Positions 35,791 through 47,904 are shown, counted from the first letter of the stretch. The stretch: DNA of 64,000 bases from Leptodontidium sp. MPI-SDFR-AT-0119 (GCA_020726505.1 JAHLEZ010000021.1:1099562-1163561); one strand, 5' to 3'. Numbers and translations are program-made. Notes: generated by a model from the sequence alone, not told the origin.

Positions 35791-37874
35791 TTTGACGACT
35801 TTGATGTTGTCCGCCAGATTCAACGCCGAGTTTCTTGTCGAGTCCAGTCTTCTCAAGAACCAAGCCGGTAAGACCGCCCGTCAGCTGAGAAAGGGCTGAG
35901 GCACCATCTTGGGCAGATGGCACGAAGCTATCTTCCTGCTTCTTCTTCTTTGGTGCACCGTGGGAGTGGCCACCTTCCTCACTCTCGCCTTCGTGGTTGT
36001 TTCCGGCCTTGACACCCTCGAAGCTCAAGATCTCCTTGAAGTGTTGCTGGTCGGATTCATCCTTGTCCTCCCACCACTGCTTGACGGTCTCGAACATAGC
36101 CTTTTGGCCCTCTCTATTCTCATCACGGAGAGCTGGGTGGTGGAAGACTTGTAGGATATCATCAATGGTTTGGCGGACATCCTTACCCTCGTCGCTCCAT
36201 GAGTCCACAATGCGGGGAACCGTGAATTTGACAGTGGCGCATGCGATCTTACCAGCGATTGTGTTGAGAACGTTGGAGAAATGATCCTTGGAGAGCATGG
36301 AATGGGTTGGGTCAGTGCAGCTGTCGTTCTCGAAAACCTCGTATTGTCCCTTCTCACTGGTCTTTAAGACACCTTCGGAAGTAGACTTGAGCTCGACACG
36401 GGCTTGAGCGATGATTGGAGTAACGTATGGGGCCAGGAGAGAGAAAACGAAGATCTGAAGTGCTCCAGACATATTCTCGAGCAGCTCGTCAAGACCGGGA
36501 ACCTTGGAAATGACCTCAGTAACGGCCTTCATGACCTGGTCGTGGAACTCGAGAATTGGGTACATGTCCTGTAAAGTTTGCAGAGCTTGGGCCTTCGCTT
36601 CTTCGATGTTGACACCTCCAAGGGACGCATTTGGATCCGGTGGATTCTGCGCGGTCTCTTGCTTCTTAGCTGCGGCAGCCTCCTTGAGTTGATCTGCCTT
36701 GCTGGTGTCTGGTTTGTTATCGCTCTCGAGCATGTCCCAAGGAACCTTATCGAGAATTTCTTTGAGGACAGAAGTTTGGTCATTCTTCTCATCATCTTGG
36801 CTGGCTTGGTTGAGTTGGGAGTCCAAGCCCTCAATCTCAGACTGCGCGACCTTGTCACCCATCTCACCTACGACAGAGTGCAGGAAGTCGGTCATTCCGA
36901 AGGTACCGGTTACGAGCGGGAAGATCCTCTTGCCCTTAACGTCCATCTCAGTACCCTTTCCGACGTGAGGGAAGGCATCGACGCCAAGCTCTCGGAGAGC
37001 AAGTTCAGTGTAGTTGGAGTGAGCCGAGAAATCTAAACAACAATTAGTCCAGAATTCCACAGACACAGAGATCTAACACACCTTCCAAGCAGTGTAGACC
37101 AGTTCCCAAAAGACGAAGAGCCTCATAGAGATCGTTCTTGTCATGGTCCCGGTTGTACTTGCGTCCCAATTCAATGCTCTTTTCAAAGAGGCTTCGGATC
37201 AGACCAGCTGAGGTAGTGCAACCGGCATTTTCAGAGGCAATGTAGACCTTTAATCCTGTCTCAGGGTCGACCTTGAGTTCTTGTTCCTCGTTGACGGGGG
37301 CACGAAGGCGTGGGTCGTATTGACGGGCATCCTCGTTATCGGCGTAGTCCTGCAGATCTGATTAGCCCCGCCTCACATTCGTGACGCCATTATCGACCAC
37401 ATACCTTTGGGTTGTCGATATGTTCCTCAGGACGATAGCAACCAAGTCTCTCAGCGGTGACCTCGAACTCGCCTGTAGCAAAGCCGAAGGTAAGGAAGGA
37501 GAGGCACCAAAGCAAGACACGGATAGTCTCGGCAGGGAGTTGCTTCAATCCACCGACGTCGATAGCTTGAGAATAATCACGGAGCCAGTTGCCAAAGTAG
37601 ACACGCTTGACATCGAGTTTCTCGAATTTCTGATTGCCGCCAGCGACCATGATCAGCTCCAGGAGGGTATTTTCGATATCACCATGGCGATAGTTGACTG
37701 CGTTGATCTGAAGACTAGTCAGCTGGGCCCCCCTCCAGATAATCAACCCATTTGATCTCGAGAGCTTACCTTTGCAAGATCAACGATGTCTCCAGCTCCG
37801 AAAGCTGCCGCGGGGGTGGCTATGAAAAGGAGAACCACGCTGACCGCGAGGAAGAGGGAGGTGTTTGCAGACAT
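34958..37874 (-). CDS. het-c: HET-C heterokaryon incompatibility protein
   Basis: Exons 37874-37770, 37707-37405, 37349-37082 and 37032-34958, total 2751 nt, 916 aa. All introns are GT-AG (the first with GTAAGC) and phases agree. It starts with a signal peptide (FLAVSVVLLFIATPAAAFGA). Family blocks follow: NYRHGDIENTLLEL, KRVYFGNWLRDYSQAIDVGG, TGEFEVTAERLGCYRPEEHI, LLGTGLHCLEDFSAHSNYTE and FPLVTGTFGMTDFLHSVVGE. The His/Asp/Glu pattern is that of the HET-C family, secreted or membrane-exposed proteins first known from Neurospora allorecognition. From about residue 640 to the end lies a low-complexity tail of SSYG, NTYGSS and GRGDNEES units, taking the place of the Gly-rich tail of Neurospora HET-C. 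Allele specificity cannot be read from one sequence. Confidence 0.95.
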
Positions 37875-39146
37875 GGTCACGATACTATTGATCGATCTTG
37901 TGTTGCAGAGTTGAAGGTAGGTGTAAATTCCAGCTCAGGTTCAAGTCTGAGGAATATGAAAAGATCTTTGTTTGTTGTTGAAGGGGAAGCTGAAGAGTTC
38001 AAGTTCAGTTTTGTGGGAGAAAAGAGCTCAGGTCGGTTAAGCAGTGGGAAGAGAAGCTTATCGCATGAGGTGAGGTGACGGGAGGTGAGGGGGATGAGGA
38101 GGGGTCGGTTTCTTGCCCTGGGCGGTGACGCTGGCCTTGCAGCTTCAATGTACTGTATGCATGCAGCTCGATACATGGGTAGCTGCATAATTTATGTGCC
38201 AAGATGCATCGCCACCCATTCATCGCATCGCACTTGCTTTTTGGCAGGCCCAAGACATCCATCCACAGCTGAAACGAGTATCCAATAGCTGGTTAAACAT
38301 GGCGCAAGAACTTGGAACACCCGCCAAAACTTGGAAAATACCCAGTCGGCATGTGATATAATACTTTGGTAGTCGGGGGAATAGTTGTAGCCAAGACTTC
38401 TAGAGAGTTCTTTGATAACAGGGGAAATTGTCCAATAGGGTTTCTAAATTCCGAGCATTATTCCCTACTTAAGTTAGAGCAGCACCCCCTGCAGTGACAA
38501 CTATTACCCCTACTACGAAGTAGAATCTATGCTTTCCAGATACAGGAATCCTCCTCAATGGAGATGGGTTGAGGATATATTGAGGTGTGTTGTCCTTGGC
38601 GCCAAGCGGCTATTTTGGCGCTAGTAACCGAGCATTTTAAGGGGGCGGGGTTGTTTGGTCACGAGATGTGGGCTTCACAGCTTGCAAGATGATCTTCAAG
38701 TGAAGATGGCCCCGAGAGGTATTTGCTGGTGTGGATGCTATTTCCTTTTTGAAGAAGGATGAAGGGGATATATTTTTACATTCCTTCAAGTGAAGTCCCC
38801 TCATCGAGATTAGGCGAACCAGTAACCCATCATCATATCAAATGTACGTAAACAACTGCTTCTTATTCAATTTCACTTATTGTAGATACAGTAACAGGGA
38901 CACGGGAAGGTTAGATATAGCTACGAGATATTTCTCTCAGAATAAGCGTGCAAAGTTCTACTCTATCTCCCCTCTGCTCCCTCGATGTTCGTCATATCCG
39001 CCACAGACCACTAGCAGGTATGTACCAGGGGAGTTACCAATATCCACACCCAGGATATTCTTCTGCAAACAAGCTAAGACATCTCTATCTCCAAAGAATC
39101 TCGAGAAATTCTCAAGCAGAAAATCCATCCTCCTCAACACATCCAC
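37875..39146. other. Intergenic, het-c promoter and downstream flank of glycosidase gene
   Basis: About 1.3 kb. Short ORFs at 37877-38078 and 38842-39303 are on the wrong strand or without features. Confidence 0.45.
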
Positions 39147-40290
39147 TCAAGCCGGGTACCTCGCAGCAAAAACATTCATCTCCTCCCTCAACAACGGTGT
39201 AACAGAACCATGCTTCAACCCCCTCGGAAACCCACCAAAGCCCGCAGTCTTCCAACTCCCCTCTTGCTCAGCATCCTCAGACCTCAAAGGGAGATACTCC
39301 TGATAATTATCCACCAGCAAATAAAACGTCCCCTTCTCCAAATTATCCTCAAACACCGCCGGTCCCTCAGTCGGACTCAAGGGAGAGACATAACCCGGTA
39401 TCCTCTCCCAATTGCCAAAAAGGCCACCAGTGGTGGTCTCTTGGTAGATCTGGTTCACTGTCTCGTTCTTGAGGAAACGAGTGAAATGGCCTGGGGTGCC
39501 GAGATATTGGAATTCTTGGTCTATGAGAGGCGTGTCGGGTAGGGATATGTAATCTTGGGGTTCTGAGAAGGTGGTGAAATCTTTGGTGGTGGCGTACCGG
39601 ATTCGGTCGATGCTTGCAGGTCCAGTATGCTCGGTGTCGGATGAGTCGTAGAACCGGGAGGACCAGAACACAAAGTATTGCTCTGATGCTTCATCCCAGA
39701 CTACGGATGGTGCCCAGACCATACCGGCTTCGGGAACTTCAACTCTGGGCGTTATGTCAGTGAGATAAACTCTTAGGAGAAAGAATCCAAGAAGGTTCCG
39801 GTCATGAATGAACTCACGTTACGAGTTCTGGGTCTGACCAGTCAACCAGGTTTGGAGATGTCCAGATCACGAGTCCCAGACTCCCCGTTCGCGTCACTCT
39901 GTCCCACGAAAATCCTGGTGCATTGATATCGAGATCTTAGAATCCAAAATATCAGTGATGCCCTCGAGCGTTGTAATTCGAAAATCTAGTGACATTCTTA
40001 CCGGTGGCAACAATGAACCACTCAGACCGAGCCGAGTTGGTAGTAAGGAAGATGTCACGAACCCCCTTTGTTCCCACAGTGGACGTGAGAACTGGGCTAC
40101 CGCCATTGGAGAACTCGTATTCTCCCGGATTGTTCCCGACTGAGAGGTGGAATTGCACTGCTGGTATTGGGTCGGAGAATGTGGATATCAGATACCCGGC
40201 GTATATTGGGGCTGCTACATCTGATATGGGTGCTGCTGTACCAGGTGGGATGAGGGAGAGAAAAATAGAAGCGATAGTTGGGAAAAGCAT
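39147..40290 (-). CDS. Secreted GH43-like glycoside hydrolase
   Basis: Exons 40290-40002, 39935-39818 and 39744-39147, total 1005 nt, 334 aa. The signal peptide is MLFPTIASIFLSLIPPGTAA. The body has the five-bladed propeller repeats of the GH43/GH32 superfamily: GVRDIFLTT, WSDPELVTVEVPEAG, MVWAPSVVWDEASEQYFVFW, IDRIRYATTKDFTTFS, and SPTEGPAVF, whose Glu is the likely general acid. Family members trim arabinose or xylose from plant hemicellulose. Sequence resembles the more divergent GH43-type fungal proteins, so the substrate is uncertain. All introns keep frame. No carbohydrate-binding module is attached. Confidence 0.8.
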
Positions 40291-41081
40291 CTTCGTGATA
40301 TCAGGCTTCTCTTTTGTGACTTCGGGGCGAAAGAGAAAGCTTCCAAGTCAAAGTGCTGAATATAAGAAAGACAGAGAATGCTGGCATACATCGTTCCTTT
40401 ATACCAATTATTTCTCCAGCGGGAACTACCCCACAGCCCCATATCCCAACCCCAAAATCGAACGATGCAATCTATCTAGGTTCCTAGAGTCTTGGAGATG
40501 CGGGGTGTTCCCGTTCTCGTGAGAAGTTCTCATGCAGGGTTGACTGGAGAAAGATTTGTTGATTTACGCGCACGAATCAAAACCCCCTGATCATCGACCC
40601 CCTAAATTTTTAGCGAGCTTGCGGTCAACTTTCAAAACAGATGCGGTCCAACAATCATCGAGAACCTCACACTGCCCAGAAGTGCGGATTAAATCAACCT
40701 AATAAATCTATAGGCGTCCTTGATAGTATCAAGTAGTGCGAACTTTCACGCTTCGAAATCGTCTTCAGTATTTTTCAGCACTTTTGATAACATCAAACTC
40801 ACTCCACATTTCCCTTTGCCGAAGCTCCACTTGTTCCCAGACACCACGCATATCCAAATAGTCTTGAAAATATCCTACGGGCCATAATAATTTCCTTTCG
40901 AATAAAGTCTGCCGCAAACCGTGCAGATTTTCTTGAAAATGGCCCAAGGGTCTTAGCTATCTTTAAACCAGACACTGCGAATTAGTGCGCCGCCCACAGC
41001 CCGTGGCCAGGGCTATTGCCGAACATTATATCCAATGATCTGTTATTCTTTAGCATCAATTCTTGCAGTTGAACTTTTAGC
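40291..41081. other. Intergenic, no gene recognised
   Basis: Promoter side of the GH43-like gene and 3' flank of the protease-like gene. Nothing else supported. Confidence 0.45.
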
Positions 41082-44000
41082 TTAGTCACCAAATGGGTAT
41101 TTAGAGGATTCGGGCTGCCCTTCAGCCCGAGACCTTTTCCCTCTCACTACCGTTTCATCCGAAGTTCCGGAAACCTTCGAAAGATTAGACTTCTCATCCC
41201 CAGGAGTTGAAGCAGAGCGCTCAAATCTCCTCCTCAAATCCCCCGAGTCTAAGAAGTCATAGTTTGTCCGATCCTCTGGTCGGCCGGTATTGTCCACAAT
41301 CGAGCGCATCCTGTTGATCACAATCTCTCCTCCGTCGTTACAGTCAATCTGCGCACCTCCAACCATGAGCCTTGCGCGTCCCGTAACTTTGATAGTGACA
41401 TCCTCGTTTTCATCACTCGCTTTACGAACCTTGAAGCTCACCGGGTGCTTGGAACTACTCTCATCTTTGGAAGTCAGACTGCTCGCACTACTACTACTAC
41501 TACTACTACCACTAGTAGCACTACGGCTTCTGGTACGTCGACTGCTTCTAGTACTCCTGGTATCTCGGCTGCTCGGAGCTCGGCGCCTTTGGGATCTTCT
41601 CAAAGACTCTGCGGTAAGAGGGGCCGTGGATGCTCTGGCGATATTTTCCTGGTAGGACGTAGCTTGCCGCAGTTTTTCGATATAAGACTTGGAATCTCCA
41701 GATCCTTCTCCATCAAAGCCGACAGGGTTTCTAAACCTTTCCGCATTGGATTTGGCTGGCTCGATACGTACGTTTCCATTATATCTATCAATGTCATATG
41801 ATACGGAACGCCGAATGTCGTCCGGACGGCGAGGATGGATGTCATACTGCGCCTGTGGACGACCAGCAAGTGGCCTTGTGGGAGGGCTCATGGTTTGGCG
41901 ATCGGCCGTCGCTGGCCGAACTGTTGTTCTTCTTAGAGCCGGTGACATCTCGTAGTCCCTTACACCAAGAACCGAGTTCGGACGAGGAGGGCCAGCTATG
42001 TGTTTCTTCTTTACAGAGCCTTCCGCAGCAGAGGCATAACCGTCCTCATCATCTAGAAACTCCTGAAATCTCTCCTTGTTCAAGTCTTGCTGTGGTGTGG
42101 CGAACCTTGCTGCCAATGGTCTTGGTTGTGCACGGGGATGTTCATAATATTGAGACCCAATGGAAGGTAGATACGATGGCCGAACCGGAAATGGTTGCGG
42201 TTGTTGACCATATGCAGATGCCACAGTGACAGGTCCTGCAGAACCATAGCCACTGTCCATAGTCGATGGGTAATAGCTTATTGGGGGAGATCCTACAGAA
42301 GACATCGCACGTGGACGAGATGGTATCGGTTGAGGTCTAATCGCTGGCGAGTCGCGTCCAACTGGTGTCGCAGGAACAGCAAAAGGCTTATTCGCAAGTC
42401 CCGACAGGGAAGGACGTTTTACCATCTGATTGTTTCTTCGTTTAAGATATGCGAAAACATCTTGATCCTTTCCTTTGGAATCTGAGGGGATTTTTGGTTG
42501 CTTATCGGGTTTTGTCTCTTTCAATGTAGCCTTGTTGGCCGATACTTGTGCTTTTCCTGGATTCAGCTCTGCGAGTCGATCCCGAAGCCACAATTGGCGC
42601 TCCCTTCTTTCCTGCACAGAGTCAAGTGCCTCGGGGCCGAACGTTGCGCTTGAAGATACTCCAGGCATCCTCTCATCTTTGACCGAACTAGCCCGTGGTG
42701 TAGCAACCCAACTGGACTCTATCAAGTCGTTTATTGGTAGACGGGAGGTGTTTTTCGTTTGATCTGAAGGCGGAATGGAGGCGGTAGTACGCTTGCTGGA
42801 CGAAGATCCTAGATCAATTGTGGGATTATAAGAGCTCGATAGCCTTCTGTGTACGATACGAGGAGAGGGTTTAACGGGAGTCGTGGGAAGAGGAGTCTGT
42901 TGATGGGAAGAGGGTTTTTCCATCTCTGGAGAAACCACTCTTTCTGCATTAACACCATCGAAAATCCCGGGTCTGGCTACCGTATTCTTGCTTGGATCCG
43001 GAAAGAGTTCTTCGTCCACTTCGGTCTGCGCAACATATACTGGCCTAGGTATGAAGTCTTTACCATCTGGCATCAGCTTGTTTTCCCGATCCTCTGCTGG
43101 TTTGGAATACAGAGGCGCAAAATCGATGTGTCCCCAGATAGCCAGTGCCGCATTGCGAGCGGCCAATGTCCTGGTAAGAAGTTGAACTGACTTCCCGAGA
43201 GTTCTTTGCATGTCTTGGAAGATTTCTTCAGACGGAATGAGGTAGGCGGACCCGGTTCCGGGATAACCTGAGACGATGTGGCCGTACACAGCTCCTGTCC
43301 TGGTATCACAGACCCACGAACCACAATCTCCATCATCTGAAACTGTCAGCATAGGTACAAAGTATCAAGTTTGGCCCAGAGCTTACGAAAACTTCCCATG
43401 TTCAGCCTCATTGTCAACAGCTGCTGGAATTCTTTTTGTCCAGCAGCTCTCTTGAAAGCAGCTACCCCTGAAATTTTTCCCTGGACCACTCCGCCAGATC
43501 CCGTGCATGTCAGAACATCGGTATCAACTGATCCCATGGCAATCGAGTTGGGGAAAACGATTTTAGAGTTCAATTTCAGATTATTTGCTGTGTATTCGTC
43601 TGTTCGTGGAAAGTCAAGAAACGTGGGGTGCTCGATTTTGATCAGAGCCCAGTCGTAACTTCCATCGGGGTCCGACGAGGCAAAGAGTGATCCATATCTC
43701 TTTTGTGCATCTTCTATAACATACCCTTGAGTCAGCCACGTCAAGTTTTTTTATGTAATGTGATGAGCTCCTACTTACCCATCGGTATTGTTGACTGTCT
43801 TGTGAGGCTTACTTTCTCGGTTGAGCGCGAACTGAGACTCGAAGATAAAGACTTCCGTCTAAGCCCGTCAAATTTGAACTCATTTGTGTCGGGAGATTGA
43901 CTCGAGCCCGAAGACATGCTGGCTGCGGTTCGTTAACTTCAAGCCTTGGTGTTTGTGGCAAGAAATTACCTTGGCTAGTCATTTCCACTAACTCGTGTTC

Positions 44001-45075
44001 TTCATCTGAGCTATCAAAAGGATCACTGTCTCCGAAGAACGAGAACTCTGCATCATTATCGTCGCTGTTGGTTGTTCCCTTTACTTCGGAAAACGCGTGA
44101 CCAGCAGTGACTCCATACAATTCTTCTTCGATGCAAACGATGCCGCCAATAGTTGCAATCCGCGTTGGTCTTTTGGGTCCGAATGAGATCAAAACAGAAG
44201 TCCCACATGTCCGTAATGGTCCATTTAAGTATACTCCAGATGGTAGGAATAGTAACTCCGAGTCTTCTCCCTGGGCCAGAAGTTTGGGCATTCTGGAACG
44301 TTCTGCCATCAAAACACCAGGATAAGCAGCTAGGATCGATTTCTTCTGCACTAGTGCCATTGCCTTTTGCCGGCAGGATTTGCTCTCACAGCTGAAGAGG
44401 ATGGTTGGTACAGAGCTAGTTGACCTTCGCCCGACCATGAACATTTCAAATGTGAGATCCGAATCCCCAGCATCTAAGTGCTCGAACTGATCTTCCAGAA
44501 GGTTAATGATACGTTTTGAGACATCCTTCCACACAGCATGCGCAGGGCTTTTGTCTTTGACCATCCAACATTTGTAAATCCCCAATAGGTCAAGAGATGA
44601 ACACGGCGATCCGACGGATAGCTCTGGCTGCCTCCATCCACACTGAGGCATGATTTGAATCGAGAGTACGCGCTCAGGTGCGACCGACAAAACCGTGCTA
44701 GAATGTGACGAGAGCATGAGGCAGTGGCACAGTGCAACAAACCATAGAAGTCTTTGAATCAATAAACTGCAAATGCCATGACTGCCAGCGATTGATTTCT
44801 AGGCATGGTAAACTCGAGCAGTGGTTGTTGATTGAGACAGGCTGATGGAGGACAAAATGTAAACGTTCGACGAAATGTACCGAAGAGAAGAAAACTAACC
44901 AAGCTGCGCCACCACATGCCCTTTGTGCCAACTGGGTGCTTGGTGGGGGAGTAGCCAGTCTGATTTGACATTTCTCGGGGCTGAGCCTGTCACCGCAGGC
45001 GCCCTGCAGCCTGCATGAAAGCCTCGCCAGAGCCCTCACCGAGGTGAGCCGATAGAAGAGATGCAGATTGTCCAT
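41082..45075 (-). CDS. Chymotrypsin-fold protease-like protein with GDCGS motif and long disordered tail
   Basis: Model: exons 45075-44900, 44766-43970, 43922-43779, 43725-43387 and 43336-41082, total 3711 nt, 1236 aa. Introns two to four are secure because each restores a protein-like frame: 47 nt with GTAATT...CGCAG, then GTAAGT...CTCAAG, then GTAAGC...TTTCAG. The first junction is uncertain: the frame of exon one stays open for a further 200 nt with protein-like sequence. Catalytic-triad-like motifs occur in order: GVTAGHAF (His, about 279), YDWALIKIE (Asp, about 396) and DGDCGSWVC (about 489), where a Cys replaces the usual Ser. The C-terminal 700 residues are disordered, Ser/Pro/Arg-rich, with a Ser run and an SR-type cluster (TRSTRSSRRTRSRSATSG). 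No signal peptide. Substrate and activity are unknown; the Cys could act as nucleophile. Confidence 0.75.
41487..41510 (+). repeat. (ACT)n trinucleotide repeat
   Basis: Eight trinucleotide units (CTA/ACT phase) on the plus strand, coding a poly-Ser run of the protease-like protein on the minus strand. Confidence 0.85.
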
Positions 45076-45114
45076 TTGATAGTCTACGGGTCTTTGGAAT
45101 AACTTCGTGACAAA
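45076..45114. promoter_or_regulatory. 39-bp spacer between divergent start codons
   Basis: Only 39 bp separate the ATG of the protease-like gene (45075, minus) and the ATG of the membrane-protein gene (45115, plus). Their 5' UTRs must overlap or start inside each other's gene. Confidence 0.5.
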
Positions 45115-46215
45115 ATGGACTCTCTTGACTCCCCTCTATCTACAAAGGTCAAACGGCAGATTTTAGCAGGCATATTCAACTGCGAAATTGACTCCCTCGC
45201 TATCTCAGAACTTCTCTCGTTCAGTAATAATTATTTCGCATACTACACCAAGTCCCTTGAGAGCTGCAGAACGAACAGCCTTATCTCGTCACATCGTGAC
45301 ATCGTCAGCTTGCTTGCAAGTGTGCAGAAACCCGATGCTACGAGGACATCGATCGAGGAGCTTCTTCGAAAAAGACTCGCAGATGATGAAAAAGACGAAG
45401 CAGAAGAGATAATAGATGATACAATCGATCTAACTCTGCGCCTTCTATTGATGGTCCCGACCGGAGGTTACTCTACGGCCAGCCGCTCCATCACATTGTC
45501 TGGTGGAACGAAGTTCAACTGGAAAGGTGGCACAGTACAGGAACTCGTCCAGAGAGAATTCGGATTGCAGAACAGCATAAAAGAACCCATAAAATTGGAG
45601 AAGATTTTCAACGCACGGAACTTGGAGAGGATCGCGGGCGTGGAAGTGAGATGGACTTGTAACCTAGCTGACCACCTGAGAATGAGAGACGATGACAAGG
45701 CTGTGGAGATATTTCACTACGCAACGTATCTAAAGCTCCATCAAAACGAGTAAGCCTCAAAACTTTCAAAAGACATGTACTCAAGCTGATCTGGCCGAAG
45801 GAGGTCGATACTCCCGAAACCCTTCGTCGATGAAACTCTGCGAACACTGGCTCTTCTCCTCCCAGAACACGACAAGAACATTGAAACATGGTTCTTGAAG
45901 CATGAGACGAAGCTTCAAAAACGGCGCAAACTTCCCCTCGATCCACTAGCTCGAGAATGTGGGCAATTGAAAGTCGAGGAGAGACAGATTGATCAGTTTC
46001 ACTACTGGCATGATCGTCTTGTTATTTTGAAGCAAGTTTTCGATGAAGCAGAACCAAGAAACATCAAGCAATGGTGGCGAGATAGACGAAGGCGGGTCCA
46101 GTGGTATACATTTTGGGTAGCTGCCATAGTGCTTGCCTTGACGATATTCTTCGGTACGGTACAGTCAGTGGAAGGAGCGATGCAAGTGTGGCTGGCGATG
46201 AAAGGCTCGAAGTGA
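45115..46215 (+). CDS. Fungal single-pass membrane protein (C-terminal TM), paired with protease-like gene
   Basis: Exons 45115-45749 and 45801-46215, 349 aa. The acceptor is the GAAG at 45797-45800; it joins HQNE to RSILPKPFVDETLRTLALLL in one frame. The body is helical and soluble. Its C-terminus has the pattern CGQLKVEERQIDQFHYWHDR, LVILKQVFDEAEPRNIKQWW, then WYTFWVAAIVLALTIFFGTVQSVEGAMQVW, a transmembrane segment near residues 315-335 followed by a short tail. I recall many ascomycete proteins with the same FWHDRL...VFDEAEP...WWxDRR...WYTFWVA end, all of unknown function. Topology suggests a tail-anchored protein. It lies head to head with the GDCGS protease-like gene. Confidence 0.87.
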
Positions 46216-46750
46216 TGGTAGGAACAAAGCTCTATTAATGAGTTTTGGGCTGGAAGGTTTGACTGTCGTGATACACGGGTTGGGCCAACTAGGAGTCCGT
46301 GACATTATTTCCCCCGAAACAAAGCTAATAGCGGATTGGCGGCTGATTTTTCCGCCTTGGAATCTGTACACAAACATCAATGAGGTTGAAACGTCTATAC
46401 TTACGGAAAAGATGATGTAAAGAGAATGATTCAAAATTCTATCAGAGAACCATCGACTACTAGCTGGTGTTATTGTCCAAGTCACCGCTTACAATTATTA
46501 TTACCCACCAATCTCTATAATTGAAACCCAAAGATCGTGAATACCTTCTCTGAAATCTATCAATAGCTTTCCTCATGGGTACAAAATCTCAGAATCGACT
46601 TTTCTCTCACCGTTTCCTTCATATTCGAACCCCCAAAGAAAAATCAAAGGAACTGCCCCAAGGCAAGTCTCCAAAGCATTCGGGTACATACAACAGGATC
46701 ATCTTTACAACCTAGAACTCAACGCCCAGATCCCAGACACCAAATTCACA
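46216..46750. other. Intergenic, promoter of acidic gene 1
   Basis: Short ORFs only. A 60-codon ORF at 46238 has no features. Confidence 0.4.
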
Positions 46751-47005
46751 ATGTCCCAAGACTCCAACCCCTACGATACTGAGACCACTTTGGTCGACAG
46801 CGACTGGACTTCACCAGAAGAGGACTCAGATGATGAGGTCGACGATAGCTCTGATGATGAAGTTGAAGATGATGATGACCCAGTGGAGGACGATGATGAT
46901 GATCGCGCAGTGAGCGATGATGAGAGAACAGCCGTGGACTCGGACTCAGACAATGATGCCGATGATGATAGTGACGGCGAGGCGGATGACGATGATGATG
47001 ACTAG
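46751..47005 (+). CDS. Small highly acidic protein, NPYDTETT paralogue 1, 84 aa
   Basis: Single exon. N-terminus MSQDSNPYDTETTLVDSDW, then a nearly pure Asp/Glu/Ser sequence to the end, with a poly-Asp tail. No domain. The N-terminal motif recurs in the gene at 47905, so the pair is likely a tandem duplication, which supports both as real genes. Such acidic proteins may bind histones or other basic partners, but nothing here proves it. Confidence 0.65.
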   Translation: MSQDSNPYDTETTLVDSDWTSPEEDSDDEVDDSSDDEVEDDDDPVEDDDDDRAVSDDERTAVDSDSDNDADDDSDGEADDDDDD

Positions 47006-47904
47006 ATGTTGCAGGGGATCTATGGTTTAAAGAAAGCTGGGGGTGGGATCAGATGCCAAGCGCTGGAGCATTGGACATTGTATAAAACAAGAAGTCAAAA
47101 ACCGTAGGAATAAAAGCATGATGTATGTATATATTAAAAAAGTTCAATAAAATACTAGTGAAGTATGATCAAAGTCATACCCAGGGTATTAATATGCAAA
47201 ATATTAAGAAACATCAACAAACATTTCGCGTATTTGGTAGCCCCGCACTTAAAACTTCAACCAATGACTTCCTTCACTTGAGAAGTACCATGCAGTCACA
47301 ATTACAGCTACTACGACTCAGCATCAAATAATAACGGCAGAAAAATTACTTTCAATGAGTCTGGTTTGGTATGCTTCCAGACTTGTTGAACCTTGAAGTG
47401 AAGAGTCTGCCTACTCCAAGTTAAGCGAAGAGTTCCCTCGTCAAAGGGAAAAAACACCAAATCTCAACATGCAGATCCGCTTAACCTCGGCGAGATGCTT
47501 CCAAAATCCCCAAAAAGGGCTTTAGTAATATCATCCCATCTTATCTGTTTTGCCTCAGAGAGTATGACTCCCTAGGCCTTTCCTCAAATGGCACATTTGG
47601 CCGCGGCTTTATTCACAATAAAATGTCCTTATTTAAGAAACAACTCTATAGCTTATATAGCAACCTTTGATCTTTCAAGGACTTTGAGGTCTAATAAATA
47701 AATATACAACAACAATCTCCATTAACACATCTTTCAACCAGCATTATAAAAACCCCAGTTCTTCTGCTTCCCTCACTGTTTTCTTCGTTCCCCACCCATA
47801 GCATATCCACAATCCCAGATTAGTGTCAACCAACCCAAACCAGGTATACACAAACCATCCTACCATCCCTTACAGGAACCACCTCAAACTCAATCAGGCC
47901 CAAA
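47006..47904. other. Intergenic between acidic paralogues
   Basis: About 900 bp, AT-rich, with no ORF of note except a featureless one at 47125-47331. The last 200 bp are pyrimidine-rich and likely the promoter of paralogue 2. Confidence 0.45.

Noticed and set aside
34858..35856. Long ORFs overlapping the HET-C repeats (255 aa plus strand, 301 aa minus strand)
   Set aside because: They are frame shadows of the repeat-encoding exon, with low-complexity Arg/His or Thr/Pro composition and no independent features.
41290..42485. Several 90-140 aa plus-strand ORFs antisense to the protease-like gene
   Set aside because: Ser/Leu/Thr runs come from the (ACT)n and Ser-rich coding of the real gene on the minus strand.
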